The notes beneath the pieces were generated by a model. It was not told the origin of the DNA, searched no databases, and saw only the letters and a list, made by a program, of their open reading frames with translations. Made by a program: the position numbers and the translations under genes. This document shows positions 1 through 7,448 of a stretch of 22,918 bases of DNA, piece by piece. Every line of letters starts with the position of its first letter. Position 1 is the stretch's first letter. The stretch comes from a virus, in the IMG/VR virus record IMGVR_UViG_3300009085_000090, positions 1 through 22,918 of that record; one strand, given 5' to 3'.

Positions 1-2
1 AA

Positions 3-527
3 GCCTATCGGCGGCGGTTCTCGAAAGTCCCGAAGTTGTGGTCGATCTATGAGCAGACCGCCCGCCGCGTCATTCTCTCGGGTCGATCTGCTATCGCCCG
101 GGCCCCGGAGTATAAGCCGATCCCCGTTCGGTTTCTCATGGTCGACGAGCCGCGGCGGGCGCTCGCGATCGAGCTCCCCTCGGGGCGGCGGTTGCATTAC
201 TACGATCCGGAGGTCGAGCCCGATCTCTCATATATGGGGACGGATCCCAAGTCTCACAAATGGACCCGGATCGGGACATACGGGGGGAAATTGGTCGAGA
301 ACGTAACGCAAGCGACCGCCCGGGACATTCTGATCGAAAGTATGCTAAGACTAGAAAACGCAGGTTTTCCGATTGTCGCGTCGATCCATGACGAGGTCGT
401 TTCGGAAATCGACGAGGGCGAGCGGACAGTCGAGGAGCTCGTCGAAATCATGTCGCAGGCTCCCCAATGGATCGGAAACTGTCCGATCGCCGCCTCCGGT
501 TGGAGGGGAAAGAGGTTTCAAAAATGA
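3..527 (+). CDS. DNA polymerase I (family A), C-terminal part, 5' end outside window
   Basis: The reading frame is open from the window edge, so this is the last 174 residues of a longer protein; no start is claimed. It carries the palm end of a family A polymerase: a conserved helix around YGGKLVENVTQATARDIL (bases 276-329) and polymerase motif C, His-Asp-Glu in the context ASIHDEV (bases 387-395), whose Asp binds a catalytic metal. In the family this domain carries out template-directed DNA synthesis, so the phage probably replicates with its own polymerase. The segment between the fingers and motif C resembles phage-type rather than bacterial PolA proteins. Its TGA overlaps the ATG of the next gene (ATGA at 524-527), so the two are probably translationally coupled. 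The exonuclease domain, if present, lies outside the window. The domain call is firm; the subfamily is inferred. Confidence 0.9.
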   Translation, partial: AYRRRFSKVPKLWSIYEQTARRVILSGRSAIARAPEYKPIPVRFLMVDEPRRALAIELPSGRRLHYYDPEVEPDLSYMGTDPKSHKWTRIGTYGGKLVENVTQATARDILIESMLRLENAGFPIVASIHDEVVSEIDEGERTVEELVEIMSQAPQWIGNCPIAASGWRGKRFQK

Positions 528-1039
528 AATGGTTTTTTCTGATCGCCTTGTCGGTTCTATTGCTTGGGGCCGCTCCGAGCCCGCCCTCCGAGGTCGAAAA
601 TTATGTCCGATCGTTCTCCGAGGTCAAAAACTATGTAACTTGGTTTTTTCGAGAGAGCCCTCGGGGGAGAGCAGATCGGGCGCTCCGCCTCGTCCCCAAA
701 GTGTTAAAACACGCGGAAAAATACTCGATCGACCCCTTGCTCGTCGCGGTCTCGATCTCTTTGGAGTCGTCATGGATCCCCGGGCTCAAGGGGCCCAAGG
801 GCGAGATCGGACTCCTCCAATGCAAGGGGCCGCACGTTATCCGAGATTTCGATCTCCGCACCGTCGACGGGCAAATCGCTTGCGGAGTCCATTGGATCCG
901 CAAGTCGATCGACAAATGTCCGGACATGGTCGAGGCTTTCAATAATTACTTGTCGGGGCGCTGCTCGCCCCTCGTCCCCGGGGCGCTCAAACGGGATCGC
1001 GAGTATTCGGAAGCGGTCCGGAGATTTCGGAGCCGGTAA
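524..1039 (+). CDS. Exported lytic transglycosylase (SLT domain)
   Basis: A 171-residue protein. The start is set at the ATG at 524: it follows a strong GGAGGGGAAAGAGG ribosome-binding stretch, overlaps the polymerase stop, and puts a clean signal peptide (MKWFFLIALSVLLLGAA) at the N-terminus. An upstream in-frame start at 467 would bury the signal peptide. The SLT fold is shown by SLESSW (residues 79-84, with the probable catalytic Glu81), KGEIGLLQ (92-99) and the late FNNYLSGRC motif (139-147). Such enzymes cleave the MurNAc-GlcNAc bond of murein in the periplasm. Residues 22-41 contain a tandem duplication (SEVENYVRSF/SEVKNYVTWF). Cys100, 120, 132 and 147 could form disulfides after export. 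Lying in the replication operon rather than the lysis end is unusual; it could be an endolysin-like enzyme or act earlier on the wall. The enzyme class is fairly sure, the role is not. Confidence 0.85.
   Translation: MKWFFLIALSVLLLGAAPSPPSEVENYVRSFSEVKNYVTWFFRESPRGRADRALRLVPKVLKHAEKYSIDPLLVAVSISLESSWIPGLKGPKGEIGLLQCKGPHVIRDFDLRTVDGQIACGVHWIRKSIDKCPDMVEAFNNYLSGRCSPLVPGALKRDREYSEAVRRFRSR
587..646 (+). repeat. Two imperfect 30-bp tandem copies inside the transglycosylase gene
   Basis: The unit beginning TCCGAGGTC at 587 recurs at 617, giving two 10-residue copies directly after the signal peptide. The second copy differs by a few substitutions and keeps the frame. It looks like an in-frame duplication of the linker between the signal peptide and the catalytic domain. 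Confidence 0.7.
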
Positions 1040-1040
1040 A

Positions 1041-1313
1041 ATGTCGCGACACTGGATCGACGAAATCGGAGATCGACTCGGGCTCCCGATCCCTGTTTTC
1101 GCGTCGGGCAGGTTGCGCCCCGGGGCGCGGGTCGAGATCGTTCTCGAATGGACGCCCGACGAGCGGATCGCCTCCGCGGTCATTGTCCGGAAAGAGGGCG
1201 AGGTCTATCTCGTCCGGTATTCGACCCGGGAGGGGCGGAGGCGGATCGCAAAAATGCCTTTTGACAAGATCATTGCAGACCGCAAACCACTAAACCGAAA
1301 GGGCTCGAAATGA
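1041..1313 (+). CDS. Small protein of unknown function
   Basis: A 90-residue protein beginning one base after the transglycosylase stop and ending in an ATGA overlap with the next gene. I do not recognise the family. The middle part (residues 26-70, from RPGARVEIVLEW to REGRRRIAKMPFDKI) alternates hydrophobic and charged residues as in a small SH3-like beta barrel, and the protein is basic overall, with a Lys/Arg-rich end. It has no signal peptide or membrane segment. Its place just upstream of a nuclease and a helicase suggests a role in DNA metabolism, possibly nucleic-acid binding, but that rests only on position. Confidence 0.75.
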   Translation: MSRHWIDEIGDRLGLPIPVFASGRLRPGARVEIVLEWTPDERIASAVIVRKEGEVYLVRYSTREGRRRIAKMPFDKIIADRKPLNRKGSK

Positions 1314-1594
1314 AAGCGACCGAAAAACCAATCGAGGACCGGGTCGTCGCGTATGCCGAAAAGCTCGGGTTTTACGCGATCAAATTCAAGGATCCAGGGC
1401 GGCGGGGCGCTCCGGACCGGCTTTTTCTGGGCCCGGGCGGGCGGGCGTTGTTTCTCGAATTCAAAGCCCCGGGCAAAAAGCCGCGGCGTAACCAAGCCCT
1501 CTATATGTCGCAATTGAACCGCCTCGGGTTTATCGCGGCCTATTGCGACTCTTGGGCCTCCGCGAAAGAGTTTTTAGACTTCTATGCTGTATAA
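1310..1594 (+). CDS. VRR-NUC domain nuclease
   Basis: A 94-residue protein that is almost entirely one VRR-NUC domain, a PD-(D/E)xK-type nuclease fold. Visible residues are GAPDRLFL (33-40, Asp36), ALFLEFKAPG (46-55, Glu50 and Lys52 forming the ExK) and the following KKPRRNQ (56-62, with Gln62), the usual order of the family. Stand-alone phage VRR-NUC proteins of about 90-120 residues are common and often sit beside SNF2-like helicases, as here: the helicase start lies 11 bases inside this gene's 3' end. Members of the family cut branched or flapped DNA, so a role in resolving replication or recombination intermediates is likely but inferred. The start is the ATG of an ATGA overlap with the preceding gene. 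Confidence 0.88.
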   Translation: MKATEKPIEDRVVAYAEKLGFYAIKFKDPGRRGAPDRLFLGPGGRALFLEFKAPGKKPRRNQALYMSQLNRLGFIAAYCDSWASAKEFLDFYAV

Positions 1595-2975
1595 GCCCCG
1601 AGCCTACTCGACCGAGGCGATCCGGTTTCTGCTAGACCGAGGCGGCTCGGGCGGGCTGTTTCTCGATCCCGGGCTCGGAAAGACGGGGATCATTCTCGCC
1701 TTGATCAAGCTGTTACAGGGCGCGGAGCTCGTCGAGCGTGTTCTCGTCGTCGCTCCGCTCCGGGCGATTTATTCGACATGGCCCGCGGAGATCGCGAAAT
1801 GGGATCAGTTTAGGGGGATCTCTTGGGCGCTGCTACACGGGCCCCGCAAGGCCCGAGCAGTCGAGAGCGGGGCGAGAGTCCTATTGATCAATGTCGAGGG
1901 GCTCAAATGGGGCCTCGACGCTCTCCGGGGGGTCAAGATAGACCTCCTCGTCGTCGACGAGTCGACAAAATTCAAAAACCCCCGATCGAAACGGTTTAAG
2001 CTTCTCCGAAAAGCCCTCGACCGATTCCCGAGGCGGATCGTTATGACGGGGACGCCCGCCCCCAATTCGTATCAAGACCTATGGAGCCAAGTTTTTTTAC
2101 TGGACGGGGGCGAGACCCTCGGGCGATCGTTCTCTCGATTTCGGGATCTCTATTTCGAGCCCGTCGATTATATGCGATTCAATTGGAGGCCCCGAGCAGG
2201 GGCGGACGAGGCGATCAACCGCAAGATCGCCCCCCTGGTTTTGCGGATCGACGACTCCGCCCTCGACCTCCCCGAGCTCTTGATCAATGACATCCTGATC
2301 GACCTCGACCCGAAAGCCGCCCGGATCTACCGTGAAATGGAAAAGAGGCTCTTTGCGGAGGTCGAGGGGGCGGATCATTTCGCCCGGTCCGCGGCTCATA
2401 AATATGGGCTTTGCCGTCAAATCGCCTCGGGCGGTTTCTACTCGACCGAGGAGGATCTCGGCTTTGCGGGGGCCCGGACGGTTGTCGAAACGCATAACCA
2501 AAAGACCGAGGCCCTCGTCGACCTAATCGACGAGCTCGCGGGAAAGCCCCTTTTGATCGCTCATATCTATCGGCATGAGACAACCCGCCTCCGAAAAGCC
2601 CTCGGGCCCGTTCCCTATCTCGGGGCGGAGACCTCGGGCTCGGAGTCCCGAGCCATCATAGACAAATGGAACCGAGGCGAGATCCCGATCCTGCTCGCCC
2701 AAGCCGCGAGCATTTCGCACGGTTTGAACCTCCAAGGGGGCGGGAATGATATCGCCTGGATCACCTTGACCGATTCGCCCGAGGACTACGATCAACTAAA
2801 CCGGCGAATCTATCGCCCCGGGGTCTCGGGCCGCGTTCGGATCCATAGGCTGATCGCCCGGGGGACGATCGACGAGGTCGTCGCGGCCCGGTTGGAGGAG
2901 AAAGCCGATCGCCAGTCCGGACTTTTAGAGGCTTTGAAACGCTACCAGAAACAAAAAGAGGAGGCCGAAAAATGA
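1584..2975 (+). CDS. SNF2-like superfamily 2 DNA helicase/translocase
   Basis: A 463-residue protein with the full SF2 motif series: Walker A as DPGLGKTG (residues 28-35), Walker B as VVDEST (123-128, DEST replacing DEAH, common in phage SNF2-like proteins), motif III as MTGTPAPN (154-161), motif V as SHGLNLQ (379-385) and motif VI as QLNRRIYRPG (404-413). Two RecA-like lobes of usual size are present with no large insertion. The protein should hydrolyse ATP and translocate on double-stranded DNA in the cytoplasm. It overlaps the VRR-NUC gene by 11 bases and the next gene by ATGA, so a helicase-nuclease partnership in phage replication or recombination is plausible. The C-terminus (KRYQKQKEEAEK) is charged and probably helical. 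The class is certain; the exact substrate is unknown. Confidence 0.93.
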   Translation: MLYKPRAYSTEAIRFLLDRGGSGGLFLDPGLGKTGIILALIKLLQGAELVERVLVVAPLRAIYSTWPAEIAKWDQFRGISWALLHGPRKARAVESGARVLLINVEGLKWGLDALRGVKIDLLVVDESTKFKNPRSKRFKLLRKALDRFPRRIVMTGTPAPNSYQDLWSQVFLLDGGETLGRSFSRFRDLYFEPVDYMRFNWRPRAGADEAINRKIAPLVLRIDDSALDLPELLINDILIDLDPKAARIYREMEKRLFAEVEGADHFARSAAHKYGLCRQIASGGFYSTEEDLGFAGARTVVETHNQKTEALVDLIDELAGKPLLIAHIYRHETTRLRKALGPVPYLGAETSGSESRAIIDKWNRGEIPILLAQAASISHGLNLQGGGNDIAWITLTDSPEDYDQLNRRIYRPGVSGRVRIHRLIARGTIDEVVAARLEEKADRQSGLLEALKRYQKQKEEAEK

Positions 2976-3694
2976 TCGCTGTTTTCTACTCGTCGAAAAA
3001 CACGCCCGGGATCAACCCGAAAACCGGAAAGCCTTGGGCGGACGCAACCGGGGCTTTCGCTCCCGAGTCAAAGGCGTTTTGTAAAACGTATGGGATCCCC
3101 CCCGAAAACAGGATCGGGATCGACTGTCGCGTCTCCGCTCCTCGGAGAAAAAGAGCTTTTTTAGATGGGATCAAAAGCCTTTACGATCCCTCTGATCCGA
3201 GATCCTCGATCGAGGTTGTCGTCTGCTTTTGTCACGGTTGGGCCTCGGGGATCCAATTCGGATTAACCCGCGAGGGCGCGGGGGCCTTTTTGACCGAGGC
3301 GAAACCGTTTCTCGACCTTTCGGTTACTTGGATCTTCTATGCCTGCTCAACCGCGGAGAATGACCTCCCCGATTCAAACGTCGAGAACATAGGCCCGGGG
3401 ACCGACGGGGGATTCGCGGATCGCTTTCGCGATAAAATGGTCGAGCTCGATATTGGGGGGCGGGTTTACGCTCATAAAAAGGCGGGACATACAACCGAAA
3501 ACCCGACGGTTATCGTTTTTCCCGCGGACCCGGTCGAGGGCTATCTCGATCTAGTCGGGGGGTTTTGGCTCGTCGCTCCGGGCTCCGACCATTGGGCGGC
3601 TTGGGTCAAAAAGCTATCCGCCAAAAGAGGCGATCTGCGTTTTCGATTCCCGCTCATGTCACAAGCGGCCCTTTTTGCGGAGCTCGATCAATGA
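2972..3694 (+). CDS. Putative clan CD (caspase-fold) cysteine peptidase-like protein
   Basis: A 240-residue protein starting at the ATG of an ATGA overlap with the helicase. I know no characterised phage homologue. A hydrophobic strand ends in Cys-His-Gly (VVVCFCHGW, residues 82-90, His88) and, 37 residues on, a second hydrophobic strand ends in Ala-Cys (VTWIFYACST, 118-127, Cys125). A strand followed by His-Gly and a strand followed by Ala-Cys is the hallmark of clan CD peptidases (caspases, gingipains, legumain, CHAT). A conserved-looking stretch follows (GGFADRFRD, 146-154; AHKKAGHTTENP, 167-178). There is no signal peptide, so it should act in the cytoplasm. A processing, host-takeover or anti-defence role is possible but speculative. 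It could also be a catalytically dead relative. The fold is a motif-based inference. Confidence 0.5.
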   Translation: MIAVFYSSKNTPGINPKTGKPWADATGAFAPESKAFCKTYGIPPENRIGIDCRVSAPRRKRAFLDGIKSLYDPSDPRSSIEVVVCFCHGWASGIQFGLTREGAGAFLTEAKPFLDLSVTWIFYACSTAENDLPDSNVENIGPGTDGGFADRFRDKMVELDIGGRVYAHKKAGHTTENPTVIVFPADPVEGYLDLVGGFWLVAPGSDHWAAWVKKLSAKRGDLRFRFPLMSQAALFAELDQ

Positions 3695-3990
3695 ATATCC
3701 GAGAACAGATCGAAATCGAGACGCGGCGGATCGCCGCCTTGCTACTCGTCAAAAATGACCGCTATGGAAACTCGGCTCTTGACCCGATCCGGCTCTTTGC
3801 TCGCGGAGCCTCGCCCGTTGCTCAATTGGAAGTGAGGATCGACGACAAGCTCTCCCGAGTTGCCAGGGGGACGCGGGACGATCTCCGAAAGTATCTCGAC
3901 AATGTCGACGACTTGATCGGCTATCTGATTCTATACCGGATCGCCCTCGGAGCCGCGGCGGACCGAGCCGAAAACGCCCCCAAAGCTTAG
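3691..3990 (+). CDS. DUF1599-like protein (nucleotide-modification-associated / MazG-like helical family)
   Basis: A 99-residue protein. The start is the ATG at 3691, overlapping the upstream TGA as ATGA; a longer frame from 3565 lies inside the previous gene. The pattern resembles DUF1599: KNDRYGNSALDP near residues 21-32, a central RIDDKLSRV helix (49-57) and a late DDLIGYLILYRIAL helix (74-87) with paired acidic residues. Families of this kind are all-helical, relate to MazG-type nucleotide pyrophosphohydrolases, and in phages have been linked by gene context to DNA base modification. The activity here is inferred only. It is the last gene of the + operon, and its TAG overlaps the stop of the oppositely transcribed late operon. 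No base-modifying enzyme is visible elsewhere in the window. Confidence 0.6.
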   Translation: MNIREQIEIETRRIAALLLVKNDRYGNSALDPIRLFARGASPVAQLEVRIDDKLSRVARGTRDDLRKYLDNVDDLIGYLILYRIALGAAADRAENAPKA

Positions 3991-4298
3991 TTTTTGATCA
4001 GAGCGTAGCAAACCGCGGCCAAAGCGGAGACCGCGGCGGTGATGGCTCCGACGAGCCCGAGAAACGCTTTTGTGTTCCAAGCCGCCGCGCCCCCGTCTCC
4101 GGTCGGGGCTTTCGCGAGCGGACATGCCGAAACGTGCTTCTCGATAGCGGTCGCGACATTCGAGACGAGATCCTCTTTCGTTGCAAGATATTCGAGCTTT
4201 CCCCCGAAAGCTGCGATCGTCTCTCCGATCCGGTTGGTCTTTTTGTGTAATTCCTTTATGTCTTTTTTGAGCTCGTCGAGAGCAGTTTCGGTTGTCAT
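3987..4298 (-). CDS. Small membrane protein, holin or XhlA-like candidate
   Basis: A 103-residue protein and the last gene of the late operon. Residues 1-55 are a charged helix likely to form a coiled coil (LDELKKDIKELHKKTNRIG and later KLEYLATKEDL). Residues 78-100 (AFLGLVGAITAAVSALAAVCYAL) form a single hydrophobic membrane segment, followed by Ile-Lys-Asn. Coiled coil plus one C-terminal anchor is the layout of XhlA-type haemolysins and some holin-associated proteins, fitting a position at the end of the late region. It has an ideal AGGAGG eight bases before its ATG. No other lysis gene is adjacent; the only murein hydrolase seen is in the opposite operon. Membrane topology is clear, the lysis role is inferred. 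Confidence 0.6.
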   Translation of the reverse strand: MTTETALDELKKDIKELHKKTNRIGETIAAFGGKLEYLATKEDLVSNVATAIEKHVSACPLAKAPTGDGGAAAWNTKAFLGLVGAITAAVSALAAVCYALIKN

Positions 4299-4312
4299 AG
4301 CTGGATCCTCCT

Positions 4313-5311
4313 CTACAAAGCGACGCCGTTAAAAGTGATTTGAACCTCGTGAACTGTGTCGATCCCGTTTGTCGTTCCGGGGGTTACGATGATTGTCGGG
4401 CTTTGCGTACTAAAGTCGAGATTGAGATTGCAAGGAACAGTTATAACTTGAATTGCGGCGGTTCCATTGTCGCGAACGACTCCGCTCAAAGCCACCCCGG
4501 AGATCGCGTCAATTAACAAAACGCTCATTCTAGTAGCCACGTTTGCCCGGATAACTCCGGGGGTCAATCGCACTTGGATCGAGCTCAAATAAACATTGTA
4601 ATACGGGACGCGACCGATCAACGGAAAGCAAGCGGCATAACAAGGGCGCGCATTTCGGGAAACTATATTTGTTGGGAGCCCCGCGGCGTTAAAATTCCAA
4701 TCGCGGACGCCCGCGGTCTCATTTGTCGACATATCCCCCAAAGATAAAAACAGGTTTTCGGAGGTTAGACCGACCGATCGAACCATTCGCGCTTGACCCC
4801 CTGTTTTGTCATAGTAGACCAAAGAGCCATTGACCAGACAAAGATCTCCCCGGTTATTGGCTCCAAATAAAGTTGGTAACGTATCCACAGGGACGATCTC
4901 GAAAGGCGATCGCGTCGGGGAAACCGATTTACCTGTGATTCGGAGGGCTTTCCCCGTGAGGTTGCCTATAGTGGCCGCGAGGTTGTCGGCGTCGGTTTCG
5001 CAAACAAAGGCATACGGCGAACTATCGGCCCCTCGAAGCCAAAAACAGGGGTTAGCGATCGTGAATCCCCGAAAATCCCAAGATATGACGTTTTCGGGAT
5101 GATACCAACCCCCGTTCACCATGTCGATCCCGTTGTTCACTGCCGGGATCATTTCGTTGATCTTGTCGATCGTCGTTTGATTGATCCAGTTTTCCCAATC
5201 GGCGGGGGGCTGTTCGTCTCCGAGCCAACCCGAAAGCATTTTTCCCGCGGGCGGGACCGCGACGAGCGCCCCGAGACCATTCGCCCAAGGGGTTAGAGTT
5301 GCAATAGCCAT
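4313..5311 (-). CDS. Putative tail fibre / receptor-binding protein
   Basis: A 332-residue protein near the distal end of the tail module, after the baseplate wedge genes, where small myophages encode fibres. Residues 31-47 (GDEQPPADWENWINQTT) match the short stretch common at the start of phage fibre proteins, with Pro-Pro and Trp before Asn/Thr. The rest is beta-rich, Gly/Asn/Thr/Val-rich and has few Lys residues, as expected of a trimeric fibre shaft and tip. No intramolecular chaperone domain or collagen-like repeats are visible, and no chaperone gene follows directly. AGGAGG precedes the ATG. Base composition here is less GC-rich than in neighbours, as host-range genes often are. It probably binds the host surface; the receptor is unknown. 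Confidence 0.65.
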   Translation of the reverse strand: MAIATLTPWANGLGALVAVPPAGKMLSGWLGDEQPPADWENWINQTTIDKINEMIPAVNNGIDMVNGGWYHPENVISWDFRGFTIANPCFWLRGADSSPYAFVCETDADNLAATIGNLTGKALRITGKSVSPTRSPFEIVPVDTLPTLFGANNRGDLCLVNGSLVYYDKTGGQARMVRSVGLTSENLFLSLGDMSTNETAGVRDWNFNAAGLPTNIVSRNARPCYAACFPLIGRVPYYNVYLSSIQVRLTPGVIRANVATRMSVLLIDAISGVALSGVVRDNGTAAIQVITVPCNLNLDFSTQSPTIIVTPGTTNGIDTVHEVQITFNGVAL

Positions 5312-5324
5312 ATAAAGAACCTCC

Positions 5325-5942
5325 TCAAGTCGGCCAGTTTTTGATCGTTATGTCGATCCCCGCTCCGATCGGGGCTTGCTCGACAAGGATCCGCCGCTCA
5401 TGGGGCGCGATCGCGACGTCGAGCTCGACCTCGATAAAGCCGGGAGCGGGTCGGGTTATCAGCGGATCAGCCCCGAAAGCCTTGTTTATAAACGTCCAGA
5501 TCGCCGGGATCGAAGTGTTGCCCGCGACGGCGATCACTTTCGCCCGGAGATACGATCGGTAGGTCTCGTCGTCGACGAGCTCCCCGGACGAAACCCCCGC
5601 GATCGTCTCGAAATGTCCCCCGGTCCCCGGAGCCGAAAGAGCGCCAAAGCCTTTGAGAGGATCCCCTGGATCGGTCAATTTCCTGTAAGCGAAAGTCGTC
5701 TCCGCGGGGATCAGTTTCGCGGGCCTCGGATAGATCCCGATAATGTTTCCGATCTGGTCAAGCCAGACCCCGATCGCGGTGTCGAGCCATCGCGAAAAAG
5801 CGAGAGCGTATAGCATCGCGTCGGAGTCCTCAAAGCGGGCCTCGATCGCCGCGAGTAGTTTCGGGATCGTAAAGCCGATCGCCTCCTCCCGCTTAAATTG
5901 GCGGAGGAGCCCGTCAAGAGCGGTGTCGAGTCTAGATCCCAT
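5325..5942 (-). CDS. DUF2612-family baseplate/tail protein
   Basis: A 205-residue protein with the features of DUF2612: an N-terminal helical region (LDGLLRQFKREE...LLAAIEARFEDSDAMLYAL), a WLDTAIGVWLDQIGNIIGIYPRP segment, and a short C-terminal beta domain ending in IDITIKNWPT. Proteins of this family follow the gpJ-like gene in many myophages and are thought to link baseplate wedges to tail fibres. I take the ATG at 5942, overlapping the upstream gene by 11 bases. A TTG eight codons upstream (5966) is also in frame and cannot be excluded. The next gene downstream is the fibre, supporting an adaptor role. Confidence 0.75.
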   Translation of the reverse strand: MGSRLDTALDGLLRQFKREEAIGFTIPKLLAAIEARFEDSDAMLYALAFSRWLDTAIGVWLDQIGNIIGIYPRPAKLIPAETTFAYRKLTDPGDPLKGFGALSAPGTGGHFETIAGVSSGELVDDETYRSYLRAKVIAVAGNTSIPAIWTFINKAFGADPLITRPAPGFIEVELDVAIAPHERRILVEQAPIGAGIDITIKNWPT

Positions 5943-7092
5943 TGATCTGTATCCTGCTCGCGTCAAAGACCCCTATATGATTGACCGCGGTCAAGAGGTC
6001 GCTTTCCGAGGCGGGATTCGGGGCCGTCCCGAGAAAAAGATCCGAAATCGTATGTCCGGGGGTCTCATTCGCGGGAGAGTAAAGCCGCGACTGGACGATC
6101 GCGTCTCCGATCGAAAAAGTCTCAGTCCCGTAGGCTACGATCGCCGCCTTGATCGTCGCGTCCCCGTTGCCCGGATATTTCGTATTTTTTAGCATATTGA
6201 TCGAGATATAGATCGGGTCTTGGATCGGTCGCTCAAACGGGATCGCGTATGTTCGCCCGGTGATCGGGTCGTCATAGTTGACCGAGGTCGATCCATACAG
6301 CCCGACGCCCCCGTCGACCGTTCCAAAGAGCGCCGCGGCGATCTCCTCGTCGGCTCCGCCCTCGACAATCGCCCAAATCGAATGACCGGGGACGCCATTT
6401 AAATCGATAAGATCTGTCTTATTCTCGAAAACGCGGCACGCAATAACCCCGTCAATATTCGCGATCGCGGTATAGATCGCCGCGACATTAGCAGATCCGG
6501 ACCCTTTCGCCGCGGTTGTTCTCCGCGTCCGGAGCGTCGGATCCTGCTCTCGGTCTTGTCCGGGGATCGCGTCGGTTGGATTGGTTACGCTCGCGAGACC
6601 ATAAACCGGGTTGACTATTTTCGTGATCGTCCCCGCCGCCGCTGCAATCGGTCCGAAATTGATCGCGGTCGCGGTCTCGGTTTTCGATTCGAGCGGAGCG
6701 AGAACGACCTCCGCGTCGAGGGCGAAGTTTTCCCCGACCGCGGGATCGCAAAACAGAGACCCGATCGGAACAGTCGATCCCGCTGCATTGGCGGTTAAAG
6801 TAACGTCGACAACACTCGCGACCCGCTTTTTCCGCTCGATCCCATTAAACGCGACGAGTTTCGAGAGATAGACCCCCGCCGCTCCGGTCGGGTCAAAGGC
6901 ATTTACAACGCCCTCGACAAGCTCATTTTGATCCGCGACCGTTTCGGAGATTAAAGCTGTCACTTGACCCCCGACCGAGCCCGGGGTCGTCTTGAAACCC
7001 GACCCGGCGATCGATTTGAAAGCCGCCTCCAATTTCGCGAAAATGTCGGCATATCGATCGAGGATCAATCCGTTTTCGTTAAACTCGCTCAT
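5932..7092 (-). CDS. Baseplate J-like wedge protein
   Basis: A 386-residue protein of the baseplate J (gpJ/gp6) family. The N-terminal part (TPGSVGGQVTALISETVADQ, residues 36-55, then GVYLSKLVAFNGIERK) and the following beta domain (ASVVDVTLTANAAGSTVPIGS) are typical of the family, in which about 350-400 residues is the usual length. It should form the ring of wedge arms around the baseplate hub together with the gp25-like protein encoded immediately upstream (4-base overlap). The gene order gp25-like, gpJ-like, DUF2612, fibre is the standard order. Confidence 0.9.
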   Translation of the reverse strand: MSEFNENGLILDRYADIFAKLEAAFKSIAGSGFKTTPGSVGGQVTALISETVADQNELVEGVVNAFDPTGAAGVYLSKLVAFNGIERKKRVASVVDVTLTANAAGSTVPIGSLFCDPAVGENFALDAEVVLAPLESKTETATAINFGPIAAAAGTITKIVNPVYGLASVTNPTDAIPGQDREQDPTLRTRRTTAAKGSGSANVAAIYTAIANIDGVIACRVFENKTDLIDLNGVPGHSIWAIVEGGADEEIAAALFGTVDGGVGLYGSTSVNYDDPITGRTYAIPFERPIQDPIYISINMLKNTKYPGNGDATIKAAIVAYGTETFSIGDAIVQSRLYSPANETPGHTISDLFLGTAPNPASESDLLTAVNHIGVFDASRIQINGI

Positions 7093-7448
7093 GGTGTAAC
7101 TATCTCCCCGGAGATTATACCGTAGATCGTTGTAGCGGTATAGGTGATCAGGGCCCCCCGATTGATTGGATCAACGGCAAACTGAAACGCGAGCAGACCC
7201 GAGACGCCCTCGACCCCGAGGATCGTCGACCGGATCGCCGCCTCTTTTTGCTCCAGGCTGGTTTGAGTCGAGAACATAGTCCCGAGCCAATCGAGCCCCC
7301 GGGCCGGGTCAAATTTCCATTCCCCGAACAAAAAACGCAGGGCGATCTTGACCGCTTGAGCGACCTCCTCCGCGTCGGAAATAAAAACGAAATCATTGTC
7401 GACGATTCGCAGGGCGTCGTTTTCATCTAGTGCGAAATCGGTCCCCAT
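7089..7448 (-). CDS. gp25/gpW-like baseplate wedge protein
   Basis: A 119-residue protein of the gp25-like or DUF2634-like kind. Visible are the N-terminal acidic beta hairpin (ALDENDALRIVDNDFVFI), the helix EEVAQAVKIALRFLFGEW, and the FDPARGLDW loop, equivalent to the conserved GEW..D...G stretch. In contractile tails this protein bridges sheath and wedge and helps trigger contraction. Its ATG shares one base with the preceding stop (TAATG), and it overlaps the gpJ-like gene by 4 bases, consistent with equal translation of partners. Confidence 0.82.
   Translation of the reverse strand: MGTDFALDENDALRIVDNDFVFISDAEEVAQAVKIALRFLFGEWKFDPARGLDWLGTMFSTQTSLEQKEAAIRSTILGVEGVSGLLAFQFAVDPINRGALITYTATTIYGIISGEIVTP

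Noticed and set aside
467-523. Upstream start for the lytic transglycosylase
   Set aside because: It would add 19 residues before a perfect signal peptide; the ATG at 524 has a better ribosome-binding site and overlaps the polymerase stop.
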